A DNA stretch of 6,550 nt from an uncultured Oscillospiraceae bacterium (GTDB lineage Bacteria; Bacillota; Clostridia; Oscillospirales; Oscillospiraceae). Of this stretch, positions 1 to 5,712 are shown piece after piece (positions within the stretch are counted from its first letter, which is position 1; each line of letters starts with the position of its first letter). The notes under the pieces are model-generated. The model ran no database searches. It was given only the letters and a program-made list of their open reading frames with translations, and was not told the DNA's origin. The position numbers and the translations under genes are program-made. The DNA lies in assembly GCA_934630985.1 (NCBI GenBank), contig CAKTXO010000085.1:1-6550 (forward strand), written 5' to 3'.

Positions 1-14
1 ATAATCGAACACAT
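1..14 (-). CDS. N-terminal fragment of a putative class II glutamine amidotransferase (asparagine synthase-like)
   Basis: Only the first codons are inside the window, reading Met-Cys-Ser-Ile and then a partial codon starting AT. An AGGAGG ribosome site lies at 25-30, ten bases upstream of the ATG. Cys directly after the initiator Met is the hallmark of class II (Ntn-type) amidotransferases, where Cys2 is the nucleophile that hydrolyses glutamine. Clostridial asparagine synthases often begin M-C-S-I. The position directly downstream of amt, in a nitrogen cluster, fits an enzyme that uses glutamine nitrogen. Four residues cannot prove a family, so this is a lead only; another amidotransferase or an unrelated protein remains possible. 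The start itself is better supported than the product. Confidence 0.42.
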
Positions 15-44
15 ATCTCTATTTCCTCCTGAAAACAGACCCAT

Positions 45-72
45 GGGAGAGCTGAAAGAATTCAGCTCTCCC
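45..72 (-). terminator. Hairpin after amt, probable weak or leaky intrinsic terminator
   Basis: A perfect 12-bp stem (arms 45-56 and 61-72, loop AGAA on the plus strand) starts 16 bases after the amt stop codon. On the minus strand it is followed by an interrupted T stretch (TCTGTTTTC) rather than a clean run. Termination is therefore likely to be partial, allowing read-through into the downstream M-C-S-I gene, which has no separate promoter visible in the 30 bases that follow. Confidence 0.7.
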
Positions 73-87
73 GCAGGTGATTTTTTG

Positions 88-1803
88 TTATTCTACGTCC
101 TGGAGGGCATCGTAGCCTTCCTCACCGGTGCGAACCTTCACAACGTTCTCCACATCGTAGACGAAAATCTTGCCGTCGCCGATATGGCCGGTATACAGAA
201 CTCTCTTTGCGGTCTCGATGACCGCGCGAACGGGAACCTTGCTGACAACGATATCCACCTGCACCTTGGGAAGCAGGCTGGCCTCTACGGGAATGCCCCG
301 GTAGAATTCCTGCTTGCCCTTCTGGACACCGCAGCCCATGACGTGGGACACGGTCATGCCGGTGATGCCGATGCCCATCATGGCGTTCTTCAGCCGCTCC
401 AGGCGGGCTTCCTTGCAGACAATTTCCACCTTGGTCAGCTTGGGGCTGTCGTTGGCGAACACAAGCATTTTCTTCACGGGAATGGCCTCGGCGGCGGGAG
501 TGTCACCGGCGACCACAGCGGGCGTTTCCTCAAAGTTGGAATCCGGCAGCATGGCAAATCCGGCGTAAGCGGAGGGCAGGCCGTGCTCGGTGGCGTCCAG
601 GCCGGTGATTTCCTCTTCCGCGGAAACCCGCAGACCGATGGTTGCCTTGATTGCCAGGAAGGACAGGGTGATGGTGACAACCGTCCAGGCGGCTACGGTC
701 GCAAAGCCCAGAAGCTGTAATCCCAGAAGCTGGAAGCCGCCGCCGTAGAATAGACCCGTGATGGTTTCGCCGGAGGCGTTGGCGATGGAATAGCCGGGAG
801 CGGCGTCCGTTGCGAACAGACCCACGGCGATGGTGCCCCAGATGCCGTTCAGGCAGTGGACAGCCACGGCACCCACGGGATCATCGACCCGGAGCACGTT
901 GTCCAGCAGCCACACGCCGAAGACTACCAGCACACCGGAAACCGTGCCGATGACGATGGCGCCGAAGCAGTCGGTGACGTCACAGCCGGCGGTAATGGCC
1001 ACCAGGCCTGCCAGGGAGGCGTTCAGGCACATGGAAACATCGGGCTTGCCGTATTTCACCCAAGTGAAGATCATGCACACCACAGTAGCAACCGCGGGAG
1101 ACACGGTGGTGGTCAGGAAAATGGAGCCAAGCTGTCCCACGGAGGTGGCAGCGGCGCCGTTGAAGCCGTACCAGCCCAGCCAGAGGATGAACACACCCAG
1201 CGCACCCAATGCGATGCTGTGACCGGGGAAGGCGTTGACCTTGATGATCTTGCCGTCGGGGCCGTGGACGAACTTGCCGATCCGGGGGCCCAGCATTTTG
1301 GCACCGATGAGGGCGGAGATGCCGCCCACCATGTGGATGGCGCAGGAACCGGCGAAATCGTGGAAGCCTAAGGAAGCCAGCCAGCCGCCGCCCCAGATCC
1401 AGTGAGCCTCAATGGGGTAGATCAAGGCGGAAATCACAGCGGAGTACACGCAGTAGGACAGGAACTTGGTGCGCTCGGCCATGGCACCGGAGACGATGGT
1501 CGCGGTGGTGGCGCAGAACACCAGGTTGAACACAAAGCTGGAAAAATCGAAGCTTTCATAGGCGGTGAACAGGTCAAAACCGGGCTTGCCGATAAAACCA
1601 AACAAATCCTCGCCCATGAGCAGGCTGAAACCGATGAGGATGAATACCACGGTGCCGATGCAGAAGTCCATCAGGTTCTTCATGATGATGTTGCCGGTAT
1701 TCTTGGCTCTTGTAAAGCCGGCCTCCACCATGGCGAAGCCTGCCTGCATCCAGAAAACCAACGCCGCGCCGATCAGATACCATACACTCCAAATCTCACT
1801 CAT
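88..1803 (-). CDS. amt: Ammonium transporter with fused C-terminal PII regulatory domain (Amt-PII)
   Basis: A membrane channel for ammonium uptake (Amt/MEP/Rh family), 571 residues, about 170 longer than a plain Amt. Residues 1-400 form the channel. The signature D149-FAG and the pore twin histidines H157 (in SCAIHMVGG) and H316 (in VAVHCLNG) are present, as are the recruitment-site Trp of WGGG and the GW-GFN motif with F214. An Ala/Pro-rich linker (about 420-455) leads into a PII domain (about 456-565). That domain has TGMTV, a T-loop QKGKQEFYRG, LPK (K513), TG-IGDGK (K545) and RTGE (R558), so nucleotide-binding residues are kept. V506 stands where GlnB has its uridylylated Tyr51, so GlnD-type modification is not expected; Y501 matches Tyr46. 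The tethered PII probably gates its own channel in cis. Start: AGGAGG seven bases before the ATG. The next gene downstream is the amidotransferase-like fragment. Confidence 0.97.
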   Translation of the reverse strand: MSEIWSVWYLIGAALVFWMQAGFAMVEAGFTRAKNTGNIIMKNLMDFCIGTVVFILIGFSLLMGEDLFGFIGKPGFDLFTAYESFDFSSFVFNLVFCATTATIVSGAMAERTKFLSYCVYSAVISALIYPIEAHWIWGGGWLASLGFHDFAGSCAIHMVGGISALIGAKMLGPRIGKFVHGPDGKIIKVNAFPGHSIALGALGVFILWLGWYGFNGAAATSVGQLGSIFLTTTVSPAVATVVCMIFTWVKYGKPDVSMCLNASLAGLVAITAGCDVTDCFGAIVIGTVSGVLVVFGVWLLDNVLRVDDPVGAVAVHCLNGIWGTIAVGLFATDAAPGYSIANASGETITGLFYGGGFQLLGLQLLGFATVAAWTVVTITLSFLAIKATIGLRVSAEEEITGLDATEHGLPSAYAGFAMLPDSNFEETPAVVAGDTPAAEAIPVKKMLVFANDSPKLTKVEIVCKEARLERLKNAMMGIGITGMTVSHVMGCGVQKGKQEFYRGIPVEASLLPKVQVDIVVSKVPVRAVIETAKRVLYTGHIGDGKIFVYDVENVVKVRTGEEGYDALQDVE

Positions 1804-1811
1804 ATTCTTAC

Positions 1812-1817
1812 CTCCTG
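1812..1817 (-). promoter_or_regulatory. Ribosome binding site of amt
   Basis: The minus strand carries a perfect AGGAGG here, near-ideally spaced from the ATG at 1803, which fixes the amt start. Confidence 0.9.
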
Positions 1818-1877
1818 TTTTTTCTATTGGTCACTTCTTCTTTCCCTGAAAATATATTGATGTAATAGCCGCTTTCC

Positions 1878-1902
1878 GGGAGGGGATGGTCAGTCCCCTC
1901 CC
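1878..1902 (-). promoter_or_regulatory. amt leader hairpin P2
   Basis: Perfect 9-bp stem, GGGAGGGGA against TCCCCTCCC, with a 7-base loop (CTGACCA on the RNA). It lies in the predicted amt 5' leader about 75 bases before the start codon. No U run follows, so it is not an intrinsic terminator as it stands. It could be half of a protein-binding dual hairpin with P1, or simply stabilise the mRNA. Confidence 0.6.
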
Positions 1903-1906
1903 ACGG

Positions 1907-1931
1907 GCCGTCCAAGACGACATTTGGCAGC
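1907..1931 (-). promoter_or_regulatory. amt leader hairpin P1
   Basis: In the transcript GCTGCCAA pairs with TTGGaCGGC (one G-U pair and one bulged A) around an 8-base loop, ATGTCGTC. It begins roughly nine bases after the predicted transcription start and precedes P2 by four bases. The tandem arrangement recalls ANTAR targets, but the loop is eight bases and not the A1/G4 hexaloop of described ANTAR RNAs. Confidence 0.4.
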
Positions 1932-1944
1932 TATAGAAGGGAGC

Positions 1945-2119
1945 GTATTATACGAGTTTTTCATAAAACGCTTAAAAGCGTTTTATGAGGCCGCAGGATT
2001 GCGGCCAGCGGCCACTGCCGCTAAAAAACGAAGTCAATACATTTCTTACCGCCAGCCAGGCGGTCTGCCGTGAAACGGCAGAATAAAATGATGAAATCAT
2101 TTTATTAAGAAATAGTATT
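1945..2119. repeat. Double-cloverleaf element: six abutting hairpins between amt and glnN
   Basis: Six perfect hairpins fill the amt-glnN gap. H1 is 1961-1988 (13-bp arms), H2 is 1989-2006 (7 bp), H3 is 2007-2022 (6 bp), H4 is 2048-2064 (6 bp), H5 is 2064-2082 (8 bp, loop GAA) and H6 is 2082-2106 (11 bp, loop GAA). H1-H2-H3 touch with no spare bases, as do H4-H5-H6. H4-H6 are closed by ATTTCTT/AAGAAAT (2041-2047/2107-2113), extended by AATAC/GTATT. H1-H3 are closed by TTTT/AAAA plus CG/CG and GTATT (1945-1949) with the same AATAC (2036-2040). AT-rich arms are outermost and GC-rich arms inner, giving mirror symmetry. GTATTA plus (T)ACGA recurs at both ends. The element overlaps the glnN stop codon and the amt promoter. 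It could be a non-autonomous mobile palindromic unit or a structured RNA. Confidence 0.75.
1947..1975 (-). promoter_or_regulatory. Predicted amt promoter (-10 TATAAT, weak -35)
   Basis: A perfect TATAAT occurs on the minus strand at 1947-1952. At 17 bp spacing the -35 position (1970-1975) reads TTAAGC, only half of consensus, which suggests activator dependence or weak basal firing. The -10 box lies within the palindrome CGTATTATACG (1944-1954), and the -35 position falls at the centre of a perfect 13+13-bp palindrome (1961-1988). Transcription would start near 1940, leaving a leader of about 137 bases. Confidence 0.55.
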
Positions 2120-4214
2120 AACGAACACCGAACAGCAGTTCGCCGTAGGTGGGGAAGGGCCAGTACTTTTCCGAAGTCTGGGTCTCGGCCTCGTCGGCCA
2201 CCGCCCGAAGGGCGGCCATCTTGCCCAGAACCGTATCCCGGATGGCGAAGGACTCTTCCTTCACATCGGAAATACCCTTCAGCTCCAGCAGCGCGTCCTC
2301 CAGCTCGTCGGTCTTGACGGCAATCTGATCGGTCAGCGTGGACAGCTTTTCCACCAGGCCCGTCTCATAGGCACAGGCGATGCCGGGAGCCACAGCCTTT
2401 TTGGCGGCGGCGGTCTTGGCAAGCTCGGACACATAGCCTTCCACGGCGGGCAGAATCTCTTTGCGAGCCATGTCAATCATGGTGTTGGCCTCGATGGTCA
2501 CGGCCTTGCAGTAGTTCTCCAGCATGATCTCGCACCGGGATTCCAGCTCGGCCACGGAGAAGACCTTGTGAGAAGTGAGCATATCCACATTCTTCTTATC
2601 CAGCAGATGAGGCATACAGTCGGGAGTGGTGGGATAGTTGCACAGACCCCGCTTCTCGGTAGCCTCCTTGATCCAGGCCTCGTCATAGCCATTGCCGTTG
2701 AAGAGGATCCGCTTGTGATCCTTGATGGTCTTGCGGATCATCTCATGCAGGGCAGTCTCGAAATCCTCGGCACCCTCCAGCCGGTCGGCATAAATCTTCA
2801 AGGACTCAGCCACGGCGGAGTTGAGCATCATGTTGGCGCAGGCAATGGAGTTGGAGGAGCCCAGCATCCGGAATTCAAACTTATTGCCGGTGAAGGCGAA
2901 GGGGGAAGTACGGTTCCGGTCGGTGGTGTCCCGGGCGAACCGGGGCAGAACGTCCACGCCCAGCTTCATGGTGGTCTTCTGGGTTCCGGCGTAGGGAGCG
3001 TCAGCCTCAATGGCATCCAGAATGCCCATCAGCTCATCGCCCAGGAAAATGGAGACCACGGCGGGAGGGGCCTCGTTGGCGCCCAAACGGTGATCGTTTC
3101 CGGCGGTGGCCACAGAAATACGGAGCAGATCCTGATAGTCGTCCACGGCCTTGATGACCGCGCACAGGAACAGCAGGAACTGGGCATTCTCATAGGGAGT
3201 TTCGCCGGGGGACAGCAGGTTCACGCCGGTGTTCGTGGCAATGGACCAGTTGTTGTGTTTACCGGAGCCGTTGACCCCGGCGAAGGGCTTCTCATGGAGC
3301 AGGCACACCAGGCCGTGCTTGGCAGCTACCTTCTGCATGATCTCCATGGTCAGCTGGTTGTGATCGGTGGCAACGTTGGTGGTGGTGTAGATGGGAGCCA
3401 GCTCATGCTGAGCGGGAGCCACCTCGTTGTGCTCGGTTTTCGCCAGGATGCCCAGCTTCCACAGCTCCTCGTTCAGGTCGGCCATGTAGGCAGCCACCCG
3501 GGGCTTGATGACGCCGAAGTAATGATCGTCCATTTCCTGACCCTTGGGAGGCTTGGCACCGAAGAGAGTCCGGCCGGTGTAAATCAGGTCTTTGCGTTTG
3601 TTGTACATCTCCCGATCCACCAGGAAATATTCCTGCTCCGGGCCTACGGAAGTGCGGACGCAGGACACATCCTCGTTGCCGAAGAGCTTCAGAATCCGCA
3701 TGGCCTGTCGGTTCAGAGCCTCCATGGAACGAAGCAGGGGAGTCTTCTTGTCCAGAGCCTCGCCGCCGTAGGAGCAGAAGGCTGTGGGGATGCACAGGGT
3801 TTTTCCCTTGATAAAGGCATAGGAGGTAGGATCCCAGGCGGTATAGCCTCTGGCCTCGAAGGTCGCCCGCAGGCCGCCGGAGGGGAAGCTGGATGCGTCA
3901 GGCTCACCCTTAATCAGCTCCTTGCCGGAGAAGTCCATAATCACGCCGCCGTCGGGAGCCGGGGAGATGAAGCTGTCATGCTTCTCAGCGGTAATGCCGG
4001 TCAGGGGCTGGAACCAATGGGTGTAGTGGGTTGCGCCATTGGCCACCGCCCAATCCTTCATGGCAGAGGCCACGGCATTGGCAACGCTGGCATCCAGCTT
4101 CGCGCCGTGATCGATGGTCTTGCGCAGGGACTGGTAAACATCAGAGCTCAGATTGGCCTTCATCACCCGATCGTCAAAGACCAGACAGCCAAAATAATCA
4201 GAAACAGTACCCAT
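2118..4214 (-). CDS. glnN: Glutamine synthetase type III
   Basis: Cytoplasmic ATP-dependent synthesis of glutamine from glutamate and ammonium by the large dodecameric GSIII class. The 698 residues match the usual length of about 700. Family blocks occur in order: [18 protein letters not shown] (63-82), [20 protein letters not shown] (110-129), [12 protein letters not shown] (189-200), [19 protein letters not shown] (258-276), DHNQ (284-287), [18 protein letters not shown] (307-324), [14 protein letters not shown] (372-385) and [18 protein letters not shown] (432-449). The end, [11 protein letters not shown], is also typical. Catalytic and metal-binding regions look complete. A ribosome site AAAGGGTG lies upstream of the ATG. 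It has its own strong promoter and a leader terminator, and is divergent from the GSI-like gene. The stop codon lies in the hairpin element that separates it from amt, so co-transcription with amt is possible. This is probably the principal working glutamine synthetase here. Confidence 0.97.
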   Translation of the reverse strand: MGTVSDYFGCLVFDDRVMKANLSSDVYQSLRKTIDHGAKLDASVANAVASAMKDWAVANGATHYTHWFQPLTGITAEKHDSFISPAPDGGVIMDFSGKELIKGEPDASSFPSGGLRATFEARGYTAWDPTSYAFIKGKTLCIPTAFCSYGGEALDKKTPLLRSMEALNRQAMRILKLFGNEDVSCVRTSVGPEQEYFLVDREMYNKRKDLIYTGRTLFGAKPPKGQEMDDHYFGVIKPRVAAYMADLNEELWKLGILAKTEHNEVAPAQHELAPIYTTTNVATDHNQLTMEIMQKVAAKHGLVCLLHEKPFAGVNGSGKHNNWSIATNTGVNLLSPGETPYENAQFLLFLCAVIKAVDDYQDLLRISVATAGNDHRLGANEAPPAVVSIFLGDELMGILDAIEADAPYAGTQKTTMKLGVDVLPRFARDTTDRNRTSPFAFTGNKFEFRMLGSSNSIACANMMLNSAVAESLKIYADRLEGAEDFETALHEMIRKTIKDHKRILFNGNGYDEAWIKEATEKRGLCNYPTTPDCMPHLLDKKNVDMLTSHKVFSVAELESRCEIMLENYCKAVTIEANTMIDMARKEILPAVEGYVSELAKTAAAKKAVAPGIACAYETGLVEKLSTLTDQIAVKTDELEDALLELKGISDVKEESFAIRDTVLGKMAALRAVADEAETQTSEKYWPFPTYGELLFGVR

Positions 4215-4240
4215 AAAATAACACCCTTTCTACTTTGTTC

Positions 4241-4294
4241 GGATATAAAAAGAAGACAAGGACGCCTGAGTGTTTCCACTCAAAGACATCCTTG
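4241..4294 (-). terminator. Promoter-proximal terminator/attenuator in the glnN leader
   Basis: On the minus strand CAAGGA-UGUC-(UU)-UGAGUG pairs with CACUCA-GGCG-UCCUUG. This gives a 16-bp stem with two G-U pairs, a 2-base bulge and a GAAA tetraloop (4257-4294). It is followed at once by UCUUCUUUUUAU, so it has full intrinsic-terminator form. It lies between the predicted start of transcription (about 4300) and the glnN ATG, so it must be read through for glnN to be expressed. This is the layout of an attenuator. The ANTAR regulator in the window is a natural candidate to control it, although the loop does not match described ANTAR hexaloops. Confidence 0.82.
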
Positions 4295-4306
4295 CCTTAT
4301 GGGCGC

Positions 4307-4335
4307 ATTGTACACTACCCGCGGCCATTTGTCAA
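4307..4335 (-). promoter_or_regulatory. glnN promoter (sigma-A type)
   Basis: Minus-strand TTGACA (4330-4335), 17-bp spacer, TACAAT (4307-4312): eleven of twelve consensus bases. Transcription should start near 4300, giving a leader of about 86 bases that begins almost directly with the terminator hairpin. Confidence 0.85.
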
Positions 4336-4345
4336 CACCCTGCAC

Positions 4346-4360
4346 AAAAAATATTTTTTT
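4346..4360. promoter_or_regulatory. Shared A/T tract between divergent promoters (possible UP element)
   Basis: An A6 tract, TA and a T7 tract form a 14-bp palindrome (4346-4359). It sits 10 bp upstream of the glnN -35 box and 12 bp upstream of the rightward -35 box, the zone bound by RNA polymerase alpha subunits. It may boost both promoters or be a bent site. Confidence 0.45.
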
Positions 4361-4372
4361 GCTTTGGGCAGA

Positions 4373-4401
4373 TTGACAAGCCGCATTTCGTCGAATATAA
4401 T
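4373..4401 (+). promoter_or_regulatory. Promoter of the GSI-like/ANTAR operon (perfect consensus)
   Basis: TTGACA (4373-4378), 17-bp spacer, TATAAT (4396-4401): a full match to the vegetative sigma-A consensus. The start of transcription falls near 4408, inside the palindrome AGAATATTCT (4408-4417), which could be a repressor site. So strong a promoter implies control by repression or after initiation. Confidence 0.9.
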
Positions 4402-4418
4402 TTTTCCAGAATATTCTG

Positions 4419-4450
4419 TCGGCGGATTCCGCCGAAAACCCGGATTCCGG
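4419..4450 (+). promoter_or_regulatory. Twin hairpins with identical loops in the GSI-like leader
   Basis: TCGGCGG/CCGCCGA (4419-4435) and CCGG/CCGG (4440-4450) are separated by four bases, and both enclose the triloop ATT. The motif CGGATTCCG is shared by both, with centres 18 bases apart. The second hairpin ends one base before the AAGGAAGG ribosome site, so protein bound here could block translation. Paired hairpins in the leader of an operon encoding an ANTAR protein suggest autoregulation, but the loops do not follow the published A1/G4 hexaloop rule and no U run follows. Confidence 0.55.
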
Positions 4451-4464
4451 AAAGGAAGGGTATT

Positions 4465-5673
4465 ATGAAATACACGCCCCAGGAAGTCATGCAGTATATC
4501 CAGGAGGAGGATGTGAAATTCATCCGTCTTGCCTTCTGCGATGTATACGGATGCAATAAGAACATTTCCATCATGCCCCAGGAGCTGGAGCGGGCTTTTG
4601 AGTACGGCATTGCCATCGATGCCTCCGCCATCGCGGGCTTCGGCGATGAGGTGCATTCCGATCTGTTCCTCCACCCGGATCCTGCCACCATTTCCGTGCT
4701 GCCCTGGCGGCCGGAGCACGGCCGGGTGGTGCGGATGTTCTGCTCCATCACAGACCAGCGGGGGGTTCCCTTCGTCCACGACTGCCGGAACATTCTCAAG
4801 CAGGCGGTGGCTGACGCGGCGCAGGCAGGCTTTACCTTCTCCTTCGGCTCCGAGCTGGAATTCTACCTGTTCCGGCTGGACGAAAACGGAGAGCCTACCC
4901 ATATTCCCTATGACCAGGCTACCTATATGGACGTGTCCCCGGACGACAAGTGTGAAAACGTCCGCCGGGAGATTTGTCTGACCCTGGAGCGGATGGGTAT
5001 TCGCCCGGAGTCTTCTCACCATGAGCAAGGCCCGGGGCAGAACGAGATCGATTTTCGCTATTCCGATGCTCTCACCGCCGCGGACAACGCCGTGACCTTC
5101 TGCACCGTGGTTAAGACCATTGCCGCGGGCAACGGCCTTTACGCGGACTTTTCCCCCAAGCCTCTGCCCAATCAGCCCGGCAGCGGCTTCCACATCAATA
5201 TGTCCGTCAAGGGCCCCGGAGAAAACCGGATGCACCACATGATGGGCGGCATTCTGCGGCATGTGTCGGATATGACCCGTTTTTTGAATCCCAGTCCCCA
5301 GTCCTATAACCGGCTGGGCGCTTTCAAGGCTCCCAAGTATATTTCCTGGTCGAACAATAACCGCTCCATGCTCATCCGGATTCCGGCGGCGGCAGGGGAG
5401 TACCGCCGGGTGGAGCTCCGCTCCCCGGACTGCACCGCCAATCCCTATCTTGCCTTTGCCCTTCTCATCTGGGCAGGCCTAGACGGTATCCAGAACGAGA
5501 TTGACCTGCCGGAGAAGGCAAACGTAAATCTCTACACCGCCGAGCCCCGGGAAACCGAAGACATGCAGACCCTGCCGCTGTCTCTGGGAGCGGCAACCAA
5601 ACGGGCGGAGGAAAGCGAATTCATCCGGGCCCATCTTCCGCAGTCGCTGATCGGGTGCTACCGGCATCATTGA
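4465..5673 (+). CDS. glnA: GSI-like glutamine synthetase, short form with altered catalytic flap
   Basis: A type I glutamine synthetase-family protein of 402 residues, against about 440 for typical GSI-alpha; the C-terminal tail is missing. The N-terminal beta-grasp domain (1-100) keeps D52 (IDASAIAGF), the ammonium-site Asp equivalent. All six metal-site residues appear present: E130, E132 (ELEFYLF), E187 (HHEQGPGQ), E194, H243 (GSGFHIN) and E317 (RVELRS). ATP and phosphate motifs NRS (R300) and RIP are kept. Two changes stand out. The flap Glu that GSI enzymes use to deprotonate ammonium (E-A-P motif) is K288 (FKAPKYISWS), one base from a Glu codon, and the N-G-S-G-x-H loop reads P-G-S-G-F-H. 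Activity is doubtful. The frame is open further upstream, but the ATG at 4465, with AAGGAAGG before it and lying downstream of the -10 box, is clearly the start. It shares a transcript with the ANTAR gene 39 bp on. Confidence 0.93.
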   Translation: MKYTPQEVMQYIQEEDVKFIRLAFCDVYGCNKNISIMPQELERAFEYGIAIDASAIAGFGDEVHSDLFLHPDPATISVLPWRPEHGRVVRMFCSITDQRGVPFVHDCRNILKQAVADAAQAGFTFSFGSELEFYLFRLDENGEPTHIPYDQATYMDVSPDDKCENVRREICLTLERMGIRPESSHHEQGPGQNEIDFRYSDALTAADNAVTFCTVVKTIAAGNGLYADFSPKPLPNQPGSGFHINMSVKGPGENRMHHMMGGILRHVSDMTRFLNPSPQSYNRLGAFKAPKYISWSNNNRSMLIRIPAAAGEYRRVELRSPDCTANPYLAFALLIWAGLDGIQNEIDLPEKANVNLYTAEPRETEDMQTLPLSLGAATKRAEESEFIRAHLPQSLIGCYRHH

Positions 5674-5701
5674 TACGAGAAACAGAACCACAGAGAAAAG
5701 G

Positions 5702-5707
5702 AGGGGA
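5702..5707 (+). promoter_or_regulatory. Ribosome binding site of the ANTAR gene
   Basis: The purine-rich stretch AAGGAGGGGAG contains a strong Shine-Dalgarno core about seven bases before the ATG at 5713. This supports that start over alternatives and indicates efficient translation within the two-gene operon. Confidence 0.8.
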
Positions 5708-5712
5708 GAAAG

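Noticed and set aside
43..720. A 225-codon plus-strand frame opposite the amt 3' half, and similar frames at 856-1371 and 1402-1860
   Set aside because: These are antisense shadows of amt with low-complexity Gly/His/Asp composition and no supported start.
1878..1931. Canonical ANTAR dual-hexaloop target in the amt leader
   Set aside because: The loops are eight and seven bases, not hexaloops with A at 1 and G at 4, and no terminator follows. Kept only as a hairpin pair of unknown role.
2082..2106. Intrinsic terminator after glnN
   Set aside because: The stem is AT-rich and is followed by CTGCCG rather than a U run on the minus strand; the next hairpins also lack U runs.
2041..2113. A tRNA: 73 bases with a 7-bp closing stem and three arms
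   Set aside because: There are no two-base joints after the acceptor stem, the middle arm has an 8-bp stem with a 3-base loop instead of an anticodon loop, and no T-loop consensus is present.
1945..2119. A CRISPR array or tandem repeat array
   Set aside because: The hairpins differ in sequence and length, there are no equal spacers, and no cas gene is near.
2568..4376. A 602-codon open frame on the plus strand opposite glnN
   Set aside because: It mirrors a certain GSIII gene, has composition driven by the complementary codons (rich in Gly, His, Val, Gln) and shows no family motif or ribosome site of note.
4270..4464. An upstream start giving a longer GSI-like protein of 467 residues
   Set aside because: The extra codons run across the -35 and -10 boxes, lack a ribosome site, and do not resemble GS N-termini.
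4315..5262. A 315-codon minus-strand frame opposite the GSI-like gene
   Set aside because: The opposite strand is an unambiguous GS-family protein; this frame also runs through both promoters and shows no recognisable domain.
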